Shown: positions 52,172 to 60,832 of the stretch, one piece after another | Layout of the letters: every line of letters begins with the position of its first letter | Position numbering within the stretch: position 1 is the first letter of the stretch | Origin: Cytobacillus oceanisediminis | GTDB lineage: Bacteria > Bacillota > Bacilli > Bacillales > Cytobacillaceae | Length of the DNA: 64,000 nucleotides | Reading direction: 5' to 3' | Assembly (NCBI RefSeq): GCF_004366035.1 | Contig: NZ_SOEE01000002.1 | Location: 372,001 to 436,000, forward strand | Notes under the pieces: generated by a model | Told to the model about the DNA's origin: nothing | The model's database searches: none | The model's input: the letters and a program-made list of their open reading frames with translations, nothing else | Position numbers and translations under genes: made by a program

Positions 52172-53215
52172 ATGACTTCTAAACAAAAACAACTCAACTT
52201 AAAAAAACAAATGGCACCATATGAAAAATCAGATTTAACACGCAGCATCATGCAGCTGGTCAATACTCTGGGACCTTTTTTCCTGCTGTGGTTCCTTGCT
52301 TACAAGAGCCTGAGCTTTTCTTACCTGCTGACGCTTGGCATATCTGTCATTGCAGCTGGCTTTCTGGTCAGGATCTTCATCATTTTCCATGATTGCTGCC
52401 ACCATTCCTTTTTCAAAAATCGCAAAGCAAACAAAATCGTTGGCACAATCACAGGGATACTTACCATTTTCCCCTATCACCAATGGCAGCATGACCACAA
52501 TGTTCACCATGCAACCAGCGGTAATCTGGACAAGCGTGGTACAGGAGATATCTGGACACTGACAGTAAAAGAATACCAAGATGCGTCATGGTCGACACGT
52601 GCAGCCTATCGTATCTACCGCAATCCGTTCGTCATGTTAGGTATTGGCCCGATTTATGTATTTTTGTTAAAAAACCGATTTAACAGAAAAGGGGCCAGAA
52701 AGAATGAACGCATCAATACTTATCTAACAAACGCAGCTATCGCTGGTTTGTATGCGTTCATGTGCTGGGCTATCGGGTGGGAAGCGTTCCTGATGGTGCA
52801 AGGTCCAATCTTTTTGATTTCCGGAGCAGCGGGGATTTGGCTTTTCTATGTACAGCATACATTTGAAGACTCCTATTTTGAAGAAGATGATAAGTGGGAG
52901 TATGTAAAAGCGGCTGTAGAGGGAAGCTCCTTTTACAAGCTTCCAAAAGTATTTCAGTGGCTGACCGGAAACATCGGGTTCCATCATATTCATCACTTAA
53001 GCCCGCGTGTGCCTAACTATAATCTCGAAAGCGCACATTATAATACAGCTGAGCTTCAGAATGTACCGACCATTACTCTTTCAACCAGTCTGAAGTCACT
53101 TCGATTCCGCTTATGGGACGAAGAAGCCCAGGACTTCACTGGATATGGAGCAGCAAGGCAGTCTGCCCTCAGCAAAAAACAGAGCAGAGCGAAAACGGCA
53201 TCTGTGAAGCCATAA
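52172..53215 (+). CDS. des: Membrane fatty acid delta-5 desaturase
   Basis: A 347-aa integral membrane desaturase with three His boxes: HDCCHHSF (about residue 72), HDHNVHH (about 109) and HHIHH (about 270), which bind the di-iron centre. Hydrophobic spans at about 25-60, 190-230 and elsewhere. It introduces double bonds into membrane phospholipid acyl chains to keep fluidity in the cold. A 40-residue basic tail follows the desaturase domain. Regulated, by inference, by DesR through the dyads upstream. Terminator behind separates it from desKR. Confidence 0.93.
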   Translation: MTSKQKQLNLKKQMAPYEKSDLTRSIMQLVNTLGPFFLLWFLAYKSLSFSYLLTLGISVIAAGFLVRIFIIFHDCCHHSFFKNRKANKIVGTITGILTIFPYHQWQHDHNVHHATSGNLDKRGTGDIWTLTVKEYQDASWSTRAAYRIYRNPFVMLGIGPIYVFLLKNRFNRKGARKNERINTYLTNAAIAGLYAFMCWAIGWEAFLMVQGPIFLISGAAGIWLFYVQHTFEDSYFEEDDKWEYVKAAVEGSSFYKLPKVFQWLTGNIGFHHIHHLSPRVPNYNLESAHYNTAELQNVPTITLSTSLKSLRFRLWDEEAQDFTGYGAARQSALSKKQSRAKTASVKP

Positions 53216-53238
53216 ACTAAGTCTATAGTCTACTGAAG

Positions 53239-53277
53239 AACAGCTCCTTTGTGATATGATAGCAAAGGAGCTGTTTC
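53239..53277 (+). terminator. Terminator of des
   Basis: Thirteen-pair stem AACAGCTCCTTTG/CAAAGGAGCTGTT with T-run. Confidence 0.9.
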
Positions 53278-53308
53278 ATTATTTCACGATAAAAAGAGGG
53301 TACCTCAC

Positions 53309-54445
53309 ATGTTTAAAAAGTATTTCACCACTTTGAAAAGTTCAGGCATTTCTCCTTATATATGGAGTGTATTCAGCATTTTGCCGTTTTATTTCATCTT
53401 CAGATCCACCTCTAAAATCGCCATAGCTGTCGGAATTATCCTGACCATTTTATTTTTTATATCTTTGCGTTTTGCCTTTATATCCCGGAAGTGGCCTGTC
53501 TATCTATGGACAGGCATCTTAATCAGCATATCGATTACGATGACCATTCTGTTTTCGTTTATTTATTTTGCTTTTTATATAGCTTATTACAATGGCCATA
53601 TCAAAAACAGGATTGCATTTTTAACGTTATATGTCATCCATCTGGTCGCAACTACCATCTCAATAAATATAAATTTTGTCACACAAAAGCCATTATTTCT
53701 CGAGCAGATACCTTTTATCATTATCATCTGGATCAGTGTAATTTTGCTTCCATTTAACATTCACAATAAGAAAAAGCAGGAAATGCTTGAAGAACAGCTC
53801 GAAGATGCCAACAAAAGGATCGCGGAGCTCGTCAAACAGGAGGAAAGGCAGCGGATTGCCCGCGATCTTCATGATACACTCGGACAAAAGCTGTCTCTGA
53901 TCGGATTAAAAAGCGATCTGGCCAGGAAGCTCATCAGCAAGGATCCTGACCAGGCAAAGGAAGAGCTTATAGACGTTCAGCAAACAGCCAGAACAGCATT
54001 AAACGAAGTAAGAAAAATGGTTTCCCAGATGAGAGGAATCAGGCTGAAGGAAGAAATTATACTTGTTAAGCAAATTTTAAAGGCCGCCTCTATCGAATTC
54101 ATCGGGGAAGAAGATATCAAATTAAAGAACGTGTCAGTATTCCTTGAGAATATTCTAAGCATGTGCATGAAAGAAGCTGTGACAAATGTAGTAAAACACA
54201 GTAATGCTACAGAATGCCGCATCAGCATTGAACAAACCTGGAATGAAGTTAGCATTAGTGTCCAGGATAACGGGGTCGGCATGAATCCCGCAACAGATGT
54301 CGGCAAGGGGTCAGGACTGCTTGGATTAGGAGAGCGGCTTGACTTTGTCAATGGAAGTCTTGATATCGTGTCTGAAAATGGAACAACGATTATAATGAAG
54401 GTGCCAACAGTCGTCAAGGAAACAAATAAGGAGGAAAAGGCATGA
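53309..54445 (+). CDS. desK: Membrane thermosensor histidine kinase DesK
   Basis: A 378-aa kinase: about five transmembrane helices in residues 15-155, a short coiled linker, HisKA_3 dimerisation domain with IARDLHDTLGQKLSLIGLK (phospho-acceptor H near 187), and an ATPase domain with the N box KEAVTNVVKHS and GNGV-type DNGVGMNP and GSGLLGLGERL. In B. subtilis DesK senses membrane thickness and phosphorylates DesR on cold shock. The stop overlaps the desR start by ATGA, and the operon follows its target gene des. Confidence 0.93.
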   Translation: MFKKYFTTLKSSGISPYIWSVFSILPFYFIFRSTSKIAIAVGIILTILFFISLRFAFISRKWPVYLWTGILISISITMTILFSFIYFAFYIAYYNGHIKNRIAFLTLYVIHLVATTISININFVTQKPLFLEQIPFIIIIWISVILLPFNIHNKKKQEMLEEQLEDANKRIAELVKQEERQRIARDLHDTLGQKLSLIGLKSDLARKLISKDPDQAKEELIDVQQTARTALNEVRKMVSQMRGIRLKEEIILVKQILKAASIEFIGEEDIKLKNVSVFLENILSMCMKEAVTNVVKHSNATECRISIEQTWNEVSISVQDNGVGMNPATDVGKGSGLLGLGERLDFVNGSLDIVSENGTTIIMKVPTVVKETNKEEKA

Positions 54446-55041
54446 TTAAAATCGTCATAGCTGAAGACCAGCGGATGGTGCTTGGTGCTTTAGGATCCCT
54501 GTTAAATCTCGAAGAAGATATGGAGGTCATTGGCAAAGCATCAAATGGCAAGGAAGCCATATCTCTTGTCCAAACGCTCAAACCGGATGTATGCATCATG
54601 GATATTGAAATGCCGGAAAAGAGCGGCTTGGAGGCGGCAGAAGAACTGAAAGGCATGGGATGCAAAGTTATTATTCTGACAACCTTTGCAAGGTCAGGCT
54701 ATTTTCAGCGTGCCCTAAAGGCCGGTGTAAGGGGATACTTATTAAAAGACAGCCCAAGTGAAGAGCTCGCCAGCTCAATCAGAAACGTCGTGGAAGGAAA
54801 GCGCATCTATGCACCTGAATTAATGGATGATGTATATGGAGAAGAAAACCCGCTGACCGATCGTGAAAAAGAGGTGCTTGAGCTGATTGCCGACGGCAAA
54901 AACACCAGGGAAATTGCCGATCAGCTCAGCATTAAAACAGGAACCGTCCGAAACTATATATCTGCTATTCTTGACAAGCTCGAAGTTACGAACAGGATTG
55001 AAGCCATTACCCAGTCCAAAGAGAAGGGCTGGTTTAAATAA
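54442..55041 (+). CDS. desR: Response regulator DesR
   Basis: A 199-aa NarL/FixJ-type response regulator: receiver domain 1-120 with acidic pocket (E8-D9), phospho-aspartate D54 (CIMDIEMPEKSG), T/K switch residues, and a LuxR helix-turn-helix at about 133-190 (LTDREKEVLELIADGKNTRE). It overlaps desK by 4 bases. Expected to activate des by binding the dyads at 52069-52110. Confidence 0.93.
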   Translation: MIKIVIAEDQRMVLGALGSLLNLEEDMEVIGKASNGKEAISLVQTLKPDVCIMDIEMPEKSGLEAAEELKGMGCKVIILTTFARSGYFQRALKAGVRGYLLKDSPSEELASSIRNVVEGKRIYAPELMDDVYGEENPLTDREKEVLELIADGKNTREIADQLSIKTGTVRNYISAILDKLEVTNRIEAITQSKEKGWFK

Positions 55042-55055
55042 TAGTGTTTCTTGCG

Positions 55056-55095
55056 AAAAAGGGCAGCAGCCAACCCAGGCTTAGCTGCCCTTTTT
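55056..55095. terminator. Bidirectional intrinsic terminator
   Basis: Stem AAAAAGGGCAGC/GCTGCCCTTTTT with a 16-base loop between desR and the convergent gene, whose stop codon lies in the loop. Confidence 0.88.
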
Positions 55096-55392
55096 CATTT
55101 TCTTTAATTCTTCCATAACGACGAAGGCCAAATCATCATTTCCGAACATTGATAGAACACCAAGCAATGTCTCATCAGGCACATCACCAGCTTCTTCTTT
55201 AGGAACTGTCAGCTCCAGGGCTTCCTGCAGTGAAATATTTTTCCTTTGCTCTGGATATGCCTTTAAATAGATTTCCTCGGGATCTAAATTATGATTAATG
55301 CACCACTGGGCAAAAACGAGAATCATCATTTTTTCTTCGCCCTGATAGTTTTGAATAATTCTTTCTTCAAGCTCTTTACTGTTCATCATCAT
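55081..55392 (-). CDS. Hypothetical protein, 103 aa
   Basis: Acidic helical protein (NSKELEERIIQNYQGEEKMM, FAQWCINHNLDPEEIYLKAY). Three consecutive ATG codons follow AAGGAGATTT, so the start may be 55392, 55389 or 55386. Family not recognised; ends in the shared terminator. Confidence 0.65.
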   Translation of the reverse strand: MMMNSKELEERIIQNYQGEEKMMILVFAQWCINHNLDPEEIYLKAYPEQRKNISLQEALELTVPKEEAGDVPDETLLGVLSMFGNDDLAFVVMEELKKMKKGS

Positions 55393-55520
55393 AAATCTCC
55401 TTATGTATTTATATATTGATTATAGATTTAAATCCATGATTTTTCATCATAATTGACAGTTCTTTTGCAAATAGAATTTTCAGTGATCCGAATTAATTCT
55501 AAATTTATTGTTAATTCATA

Positions 55521-55549
55521 TTGACAATTAAATAGGAGAATATCATAAT
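55521..55549 (+). promoter_or_regulatory. Sigma-A promoter of the leader RNA
   Basis: TTGACA (55521-55526), 17-base spacer, CATAAT (55544-55549). This is the best vegetative promoter visible in the window and points into the structured region at 55560-55746. A weak CodY-like AATTTTCAG lies upstream near 55476. Confidence 0.75.
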
Positions 55550-55555
55550 ATTAGA

Positions 55556-55746
55556 AAAACTTATAAAAACTTTAACAAATAACTGCACTACTGCCTTGAA
55601 GTAGAAAAGAGCGAAAGGCAACCTTTTCAAAAACAGCATATGAGTCTTATTACAATATATAAGCAGCTGTTGAACATCCTTATAGGTTGTTGCCGGGAAG
55701 CAAGCCCTTTCGTCCACGCTCGGAGGATGACTGGGCGTTTTTATTT
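55556..55746 (+). ncRNA. Putative structured leader or small RNA before ilvE
   Basis: About 190 bases without a credible gene, starting just after a strong promoter. A small hairpin CTACT/AGTAG (55588-55604) is followed by a long imperfect hairpin from 55617 to 55694: GGCAACCT/AGGTTGTTGCC, TTCAA(aaa)CAGC/GCTGTTGAA and CTTAT/ATAAG stacked. A Rho-independent terminator (55704-55746) with GCCC/GGGC and TCGTCC/GGATGA arms and a T-rich tail closes it. It lacks a T-box sequence and does not match any riboswitch I know. Either an attenuating leader of the aminotransferase gene 73 bases on or an independent RNA. Confidence 0.55.
55704..55746 (+). terminator. Terminator/attenuator upstream of ilvE
   Basis: GCCC-TT-TCGTCC pairs with GGATGA-CT-GGGC around a 9-base loop, followed by GTTTTTATTTA. 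Confidence 0.75.
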
Positions 55747-55818
55747 ATCCTCTAATAAGAGCAGCAGCAAAAGCAGGCATGAGGTTTTTAAATCATCTAC
55801 AGATAGGGAGTTTTGACA

Positions 55819-56916
55819 ATGACTGAATTTAAAATTGAAATCAATCGCACACCTGAGAAAAAACAAAAACCTGCATTTGATAATCTGGAGTTTGGCAAAA
55901 ATTTTACCGATCATATGTTTGAAATGGATTATACTGCCGGCCGGGGATGGCATGATCCAAGAATTGTACCTTACCAGCCGCTTTCACTTGATCCCGCTGC
56001 AATGATTTTCCATTATGGGCAAAGTGTCTTCGAAGGGTTAAAAGCATATCTTACAATCGATAAAGAGGTTCTGCTTTTCAGGCCTGAAAAGAATATGGAG
56101 AGATTGAATAAATCCAACTCCAGGTTATGTATTCCTGAAATTGATGAAGAGCTTGCTCTGTATGCCTTAAAAGAATTAATATCACTCGATCGTGACTGGA
56201 TTCCCAATGTTGAAGGAACTTCACTGTACATCCGTCCATTTGTCATTTCAACTGAGCCATACCTTGGAGTGGCACCATCAAAGAGATACAAATTCATCAT
56301 TATCCTTTCTCCAGTAGGCGCCTACTACAAGGAAGGCATCAACCCTGTTAAAATTGCTGTTCAAAACGAATATGTCCGTGCCGTAAAAGGGGGAACAGGC
56401 ACCGCTAAAACCGGAGGAAACTATGCAGCGAGTCTGAAAGCACAGGAGCTTGCCAGCTTAACTGGTTATTCACAGGTACTATGGCTGGACGGCAAAGAAA
56501 ATAAATATATTGAAGAAGTGGGAAGCATGAACATTTTCTTCAAAATTAACGGTGAAGTTGTAACACCTGAGCTTAATGGAAGCATCTTAGAAGGAATCAC
56601 CAGAAACTCTGTACTCGAGTTACTGAAGTACTGGGATATTCCAGTGGCTGAGCGCAGAATCTCTATTGAAGAAATCTACCAGGCACATGCGGACGGACAG
56701 CTTGAAGAAGCATTCGGAACAGGCACTGCTGCTGTTATCTCTCCAATTGGCGAATTTTTCTGGGACAATAAGAAAATTGAAATCAGCGGTGGCATCACCG
56801 GGGAATTATCCAAGAAAATCTATGATACTTTGACTGGAATCCAAAAAGGTACCGCGCCAGACCCGTTTGGATGGAGTGTAAAAGTGGAAAAAAAAGAGGC
56901 AGCAGGCATTAAGTAA
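55819..56916 (+). CDS. ilvE: Branched-chain amino acid aminotransferase
   Basis: A 365-aa class IV PLP aminotransferase, the long IlvE/YbgE type of Bacillus. Family marks: YGQSVFEGLKAY, LFRPEKNMERLN, YIRPF, the PLP lysine in GTAKTGGNYAAS (about residue 201), YIEEVGSMNIFF, ITRNSVLEL and EEAFGTGTAAVISPIG. It interconverts Leu/Ile/Val and their keto acids. Start 55819 follows AGGGAG by 8 bases. The structured region and terminator upstream suggest attenuation. Other ilv/leu genes are absent. Confidence 0.93.
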   Translation: MTEFKIEINRTPEKKQKPAFDNLEFGKNFTDHMFEMDYTAGRGWHDPRIVPYQPLSLDPAAMIFHYGQSVFEGLKAYLTIDKEVLLFRPEKNMERLNKSNSRLCIPEIDEELALYALKELISLDRDWIPNVEGTSLYIRPFVISTEPYLGVAPSKRYKFIIILSPVGAYYKEGINPVKIAVQNEYVRAVKGGTGTAKTGGNYAASLKAQELASLTGYSQVLWLDGKENKYIEEVGSMNIFFKINGEVVTPELNGSILEGITRNSVLELLKYWDIPVAERRISIEEIYQAHADGQLEEAFGTGTAAVISPIGEFFWDNKKIEISGGITGELSKKIYDTLTGIQKGTAPDPFGWSVKVEKKEAAGIK

Positions 56917-56932
56917 TCCTCAATGCAGGCAT

Positions 56933-56963
56933 GGATCGGCATCATAAAGCCGATCCTTTTTTT
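56933..56963 (+). terminator. Terminator of ilvE
   Basis: Stem GGATCGGC/GCCGATCC with an 8-base loop and TTTTTTT. Confidence 0.9.
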
Positions 56964-57032
56964 ATTTTAGGCATGAAAATCTGCTAAAACGGGAAAATAT
57001 AGAAAGAACCTACTATGGAGAGGAGATAAAAA

Positions 57033-57299
57033 ATGGACAAAATAGAAGTTGGAGAAGTATTTACAATCAGTGATGAAAATGATCAGGAAATGGAAGTGGA
57101 GGTTCTCGCTTCTGCAGAGGTAGATGGCCATCAATATGCTGCTGTCAGCTTCGTAGAAGATCTTGAAGAAGACACAGAAGAAGATATCGACGTGTTCTTT
57201 TTAAAACTGGATGAAGACGGCGATTTTACACCCATTGAAAGCGACGAAGAATTTAACAAAGTCTCTGCCGTATTCGAGGAAATGATAAACGAGGAATAG
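57033..57299 (+). CDS. DUF1292 protein (YrzB-like), 88 aa
   Basis: A highly acidic 88-aa protein matching DUF1292: GEVFTISDENDQEMEVEVLA, the YAAVSFVEDLEEDTEEDIDV centre and FFLKLDEDGDF. Start has GGAGAGGAG 8 bases upstream. Function unknown; a terminator follows. Confidence 0.8.
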   Translation: MDKIEVGEVFTISDENDQEMEVEVLASAEVDGHQYAAVSFVEDLEEDTEEDIDVFFLKLDEDGDFTPIESDEEFNKVSAVFEEMINEE

Positions 57300-57329
57300 A
57301 AGAGAAGGAATGGTTCCTTCTCTTCTTTT
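57299..57329 (+). terminator. Intrinsic terminator
   Basis: Stem AGAAGAGAAGGAA/TTCCTTCTCTTCT with a 3-base loop and T-run, overlapping the stop codon. Confidence 0.88.
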
Positions 57330-57427
57330 ACATAGGAAAAGGCTTAAGCTCCTAATCTTCGGAGAACGTAATTTCCCCCCTTATTAAAGGGCAAATCTAC
57401 AATAGGAATGACATAGCAGGTGATCCA

Positions 57428-58339
57428 ATGAAAATATTATGCATCGATGGCGGTGGAATACGCGGTGTCTTTGCTGTCAGCATTTTAAAAGCTCTCGAAG
57501 AGGAACTGAATCTGCAAGCAGGTGACTATTTCGATATGATTGCTGGCACAAGCACCGGGTCGATAATTGCCGCTTCACTTATCCTGAAGAAAGATATGAG
57601 CGAGGTCTTGAAAGGATACGAGTCATTCGGGAAAAAGATTTTTGTAAAACAGGCAAAGGTTGGTCTCTTTAAAAGTGTATACAGTGATAAGTACCTGCGG
57701 CGTTTTATCCGAAAAGCTTTTGGAGAAACGGAGCTTTCCGATATTAATAAGCCGCTTTTAATTCCTGCTGTCGATGTGACCCATGGCAAGCCATTTATTC
57801 ACCGTTCCAATTACGGCAGTACTGGAAATGAAAGTCTATCAATGAAGCTTTGGGACGCAGTACTATCCTCCTGTTCAGCACCTGTTTATTTCCCTCCGAA
57901 TAACATCAGCAACAGTTATTTATCGATAGACGGAGGGCTTTGGGCGAATAATCCATCACTCGTTTGCATTACGGAGGCTATGCATCACTTCAAGGAGGAA
58001 ATGCAAAATATAAAAATTCTTTCCCTTGGAACCGGTCTTCAAAAAATCGACTTTACGATTGACCAAAATAAATACTGGGGTGTAAAACATTGGCTGCCTT
58101 TCCAGCTCCCGTCCATGAAGGTTACCCCGAAGCTATTGGACCTGGCCCTTCATTTATCTTCCGAATCTGTTACCTACCATAGCAAACATCTGCTTGGAGA
58201 AAATTACTTGCGCATAAATGAAGAACTGGGGGAAGAAATGCCATTTGATGAAATAAAGTTTGTGGAGGAACTGGTTATGCTTGGAGAGAAGGTCTATCAG
58301 GACCGGCGGGAAGAGATAAAGCAGTTTATACTATCGTGA
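57428..58339 (+). CDS. Patatin-like phospholipase
   Basis: A 303-aa patatin with oxyanion motif DGGGIRG (about 7-13), nucleophile elbow GTSTGS (about 40-45) and catalytic DGG (about 168-170, SIDGGLWANNP). Members hydrolyse membrane phospholipid acyl chains. Related patatins (CapV type) are effectors of CBASS defence, but no cyclase, E1/E2 or HORMA genes are adjacent here, so a stand-alone lipase role is more likely. Start follows AGGTG. Terminator behind. Confidence 0.88.
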   Translation: MKILCIDGGGIRGVFAVSILKALEEELNLQAGDYFDMIAGTSTGSIIAASLILKKDMSEVLKGYESFGKKIFVKQAKVGLFKSVYSDKYLRRFIRKAFGETELSDINKPLLIPAVDVTHGKPFIHRSNYGSTGNESLSMKLWDAVLSSCSAPVYFPPNNISNSYLSIDGGLWANNPSLVCITEAMHHFKEEMQNIKILSLGTGLQKIDFTIDQNKYWGVKHWLPFQLPSMKVTPKLLDLALHLSSESVTYHSKHLLGENYLRINEELGEEMPFDEIKFVEELVMLGEKVYQDRREEIKQFILS

Positions 58340-58351
58340 TTTGAAATTCCT

Positions 58352-58386
58352 AAAAAAGAGCAAGGGTGTTGCCCATGCTCTTTTTT
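58352..58386. terminator. Bidirectional intrinsic terminator
   Basis: Stem AAAAAAGAGCA/TGCTCTTTTTT with inner GGG/CCC, between convergent genes. Confidence 0.9.
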
Positions 58387-58387
58387 C

Positions 58388-59551
58388 TCATTTTGTATTT
58401 TTCAAGGAATAATACTTCACGGATTCTTCTGTATTTTGGAGAGCTTCAGCAATCGTTCCCATAAGGCTGAATGGCCCTTTGGCGTCATGGCCCACTTCCC
58501 AGATCATCATTCCGCCGAATCCGTGATTGAGAGCCAGGGCTGTTTTCTTTTTCATCATATTGGCACCATTATAGTAGTACTCAGTGCCATTTAGGCTGAT
58601 CTTATCCTTTGCTGCGTTTTCGGGATTAGCGCTTATGACTGCATTATATGATACGGGCTTTATGGCAGGATCTGCTGGCTGAGCATAAAGCGGAACCCCC
58701 AGAACCAGCTTATCTTTTGGAATCCCCTGTGAATCAAATAGTTGTCCCCAATAGTTTGCAATATTCTCTGTAAAGGAGTACGGAGAAAGATTGCGAGCAT
58801 TGTAACCGCCATCCCACTGGCCGTCATAAGCCATTATATTTACATAATCAACCTTCATGAACATAGCAGGCTCATATACAACATAGCCCATCTCTGTCCC
58901 AGTGACACTATGAATTTTGGCATGGACCGCAACAGACAGCACTTTGCCGTTTGCATGAAGCACTTCGCTTAGCTTATTGATAAAGACAGCCAGGTATTTT
59001 GCATCCTCTTTGGAACGCGGATGCTCAAAATCAATGTCAATGCCATCAAGATTTTCGTTTTGAGCCAGCCCCGCCAATTCTTTTACAAGCCTGTCTCTCG
59101 AAGAGCCATCAGCTATGGCTTGTTTAAAATAATCATATGATTCCCCGCCATTGATATGAAACCATCCCCCTACGGCAAGTATGGCCTTTACATCTTGACG
59201 GTGTGCATTTCTTACCACACTTCTCAGATTTTTCAGGGCTGAATCACCATTTAAAGAAATGCTTCCGTCCTTCTCGGGATGAGCGAAAGAAAATAGGATA
59301 TGAGACAGGTTTGAATAATCGATCGATTTTGGGTCACGGTAATCCTGGACATAACCCATCAGCACTTTTTCAGGAACCTCAGAAAGCTTCGGGATTCCTT
59401 TTTTGACCGGAAGTTTGCTGGATTGTGAAACCGGCGCAGGCTGTTTTAAAGGCTGGATCTGTTCCGTGTTGTTTGTATAGTAAATGCCTGCAGCAAATCC
59501 GCTGGAAAATATAAGAACAATCAAAATCATCATTCGGTGTATTCTTTTCAC
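58388..59551 (-). CDS. Exported glycoside hydrolase 18 protein
   Basis: A 387-aa protein with an N-terminal membrane anchor or uncleaved signal (about 6-25), a Gln/Pro linker, and a GH18 domain (about 55-380). The catalytic DxxDxDxE motif is complete in LDGIDIDFEHP (E near 184), and MAYDGQW and MMIWEVGHD are further landmarks. It may be chitinase-like or act on cell-wall or spore glycans. The GTG at 59551 is used because GGAGGT lies 8 bases before it; an in-frame ATG 8 codons earlier overlaps the ribosome-binding site. Confidence 0.88.
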   Translation of the reverse strand: MKRIHRMMILIVLIFSSGFAAGIYYTNNTEQIQPLKQPAPVSQSSKLPVKKGIPKLSEVPEKVLMGYVQDYRDPKSIDYSNLSHILFSFAHPEKDGSISLNGDSALKNLRSVVRNAHRQDVKAILAVGGWFHINGGESYDYFKQAIADGSSRDRLVKELAGLAQNENLDGIDIDFEHPRSKEDAKYLAVFINKLSEVLHANGKVLSVAVHAKIHSVTGTEMGYVVYEPAMFMKVDYVNIMAYDGQWDGGYNARNLSPYSFTENIANYWGQLFDSQGIPKDKLVLGVPLYAQPADPAIKPVSYNAVISANPENAAKDKISLNGTEYYYNGANMMKKKTALALNHGFGGMMIWEVGHDAKGPFSLMGTIAEALQNTEESVKYYSLKNTK

Positions 59552-59760
59552 AAATAGTAAACCTCCATCATTCAATCCTTTAAAAGTGTATCAAAAAAGA
59601 GAACAAGGAGGGGGTGGTAATTTATTGCTTGCATTCCATTCTTAAATAAAACCATAAACTTTCAATAAAATATGATTCTCATCACATCCCAAACTTTTCC
59701 CCCATGGTACATTCCTTTATAAGCAATATATACAGCCTTGAAAAGAGGAGGAAATGTACA

Positions 59761-60792
59761 GTGAGCGAATTGATTAATAACCGTGAACAGCAGGACCATC
59801 ATAACAGTCCAGTTCAGAACACCGGAGGCGAAACTGCTCATCTGAAGCCGGAAGAACAGCCCGGACACCCCGTACATACATTCATCCGGGAGAATAGGGC
59901 AATTGATAAGCATTTGAGGGAAAGGGTAAAAGTCCATCTCGAGGCGTTCATCCAGGAGGATAACGTGGAAAATGCTTATAAACTATTAGAAGATTGCATC
60001 CTGCTGCTCGATCTTTATAAGCATTACAGCCGGAAGGAAAATCTGCTTTTCCCATACTTGGAGAAGTACGGAATCTATGGTCCAACAAATAATATGTGGA
60101 GCATCGATGACTTTATCAGGGATGGAATCAAGGATGCCAGGAATCTGCTCAGCCATTACGATGGGGATAAGCAAAAGGTCACCAATGCCGTGCGTTTCAT
60201 ATTCAATGAAATAAGCGCCATGATTTACAGGGAAGAAAATATCCTTTTCCCCATGGCATTAAAGAATCTTACAGAAGATGAATGGGTTAAGATTGACCAT
60301 GAGAGCGACGAGATTGGCTTCTGTCTGACTGGCCCGGAGGGAGAATGGAAGCCCGAACGCAAAGGGATTGACGGGAATGCAATATCAGAAGGCTATATCA
60401 AAATGGAAACTGGCATTTTATCATTGAAACAGCTGGAACTATTATTCAATCACTTGCCTGTTGATATCACATTTATTGATCATGAAGACGTAGTCCGCTA
60501 TTTCTCTCATGGAAAGGAAAGAATCTTTGCCAGAACCAAAGCCGTGATAGGGCGAACCGTGCAGAATTGCCATCCTCCCCGCAGTGTCCATGCTGTGGAA
60601 GAATTGCTGAAGGATTTTAAGGCTGGCCGAAAGGATTCTGAAGATTTCTGGATAAAATTCAGAGATAAATATGTTTATATCCGTTATTTTGCCGTAAGGG
60701 ATGAAAACGGAAGCTATGCAGGAACACTTGAATTCACACAAAATATCAGTCCCATCCAGAGTATCGAGGGAGAAAAAAGAATTCTTTCATAA
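59761..60792 (+). CDS. Hemerythrin-PAS protein, DUF438-related
   Basis: A 343-aa cytoplasmic protein. It begins SELINNREQ, as DUF438 proteins do, but the rest of the DUF438 domain is replaced by a His/Pro/Gln-rich linker (about 10-55). A hemerythrin-like four-helix domain (about 50-195) has di-iron-type ligands (H in GHPVHTF, H in YKHYSRKENLLFPYLE, E/H further). A PAS domain (about 225-330) ends the protein. Such proteins may sense oxygen, NO or iron. GTG start at 59761 with GAGGAGG upstream. Confidence 0.8.
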   Translation: MSELINNREQQDHHNSPVQNTGGETAHLKPEEQPGHPVHTFIRENRAIDKHLRERVKVHLEAFIQEDNVENAYKLLEDCILLLDLYKHYSRKENLLFPYLEKYGIYGPTNNMWSIDDFIRDGIKDARNLLSHYDGDKQKVTNAVRFIFNEISAMIYREENILFPMALKNLTEDEWVKIDHESDEIGFCLTGPEGEWKPERKGIDGNAISEGYIKMETGILSLKQLELLFNHLPVDITFIDHEDVVRYFSHGKERIFARTKAVIGRTVQNCHPPRSVHAVEELLKDFKAGRKDSEDFWIKFRDKYVYIRYFAVRDENGSYAGTLEFTQNISPIQSIEGEKRILS

Positions 60793-60796
60793 TCGT

Positions 60797-60832
60797 AAAA
60801 AAGCTAAGAGCGTCCACTCTTAGCTTTTTTTG
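60797..60832. terminator. Bidirectional intrinsic terminator
   Basis: Fourteen-pair stem AAAAAAGCTAAGAG/CTCTTAGCTTTTTT between convergent genes. Confidence 0.93.

Noticed and set aside
55550..55760. T-box riboswitch in front of the branched-chain aminotransferase.
   Set aside because: The invariant antiterminator sequence (GGTGGNACCGCG type) and a specifier loop are absent.
55640..55816. A 58-codon ORF whose first 15 codons are half Leu/Ile, directly before ilvE, suggesting an enteric-style attenuator leader peptide.
   Set aside because: There is no ribosome-binding site before its ATG, it runs through the terminator, and its start is buried in the hairpin. Leu/Ile codons are common by chance in AT-rich DNA. 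Kept only as an idea for the RNA finding.
57033..58339. CBASS-like defence operon (acidic small protein plus patatin).
   Set aside because: A strong terminator separates them and no nucleotide cyclase is present; the first gene is a DUF1292 housekeeping protein.
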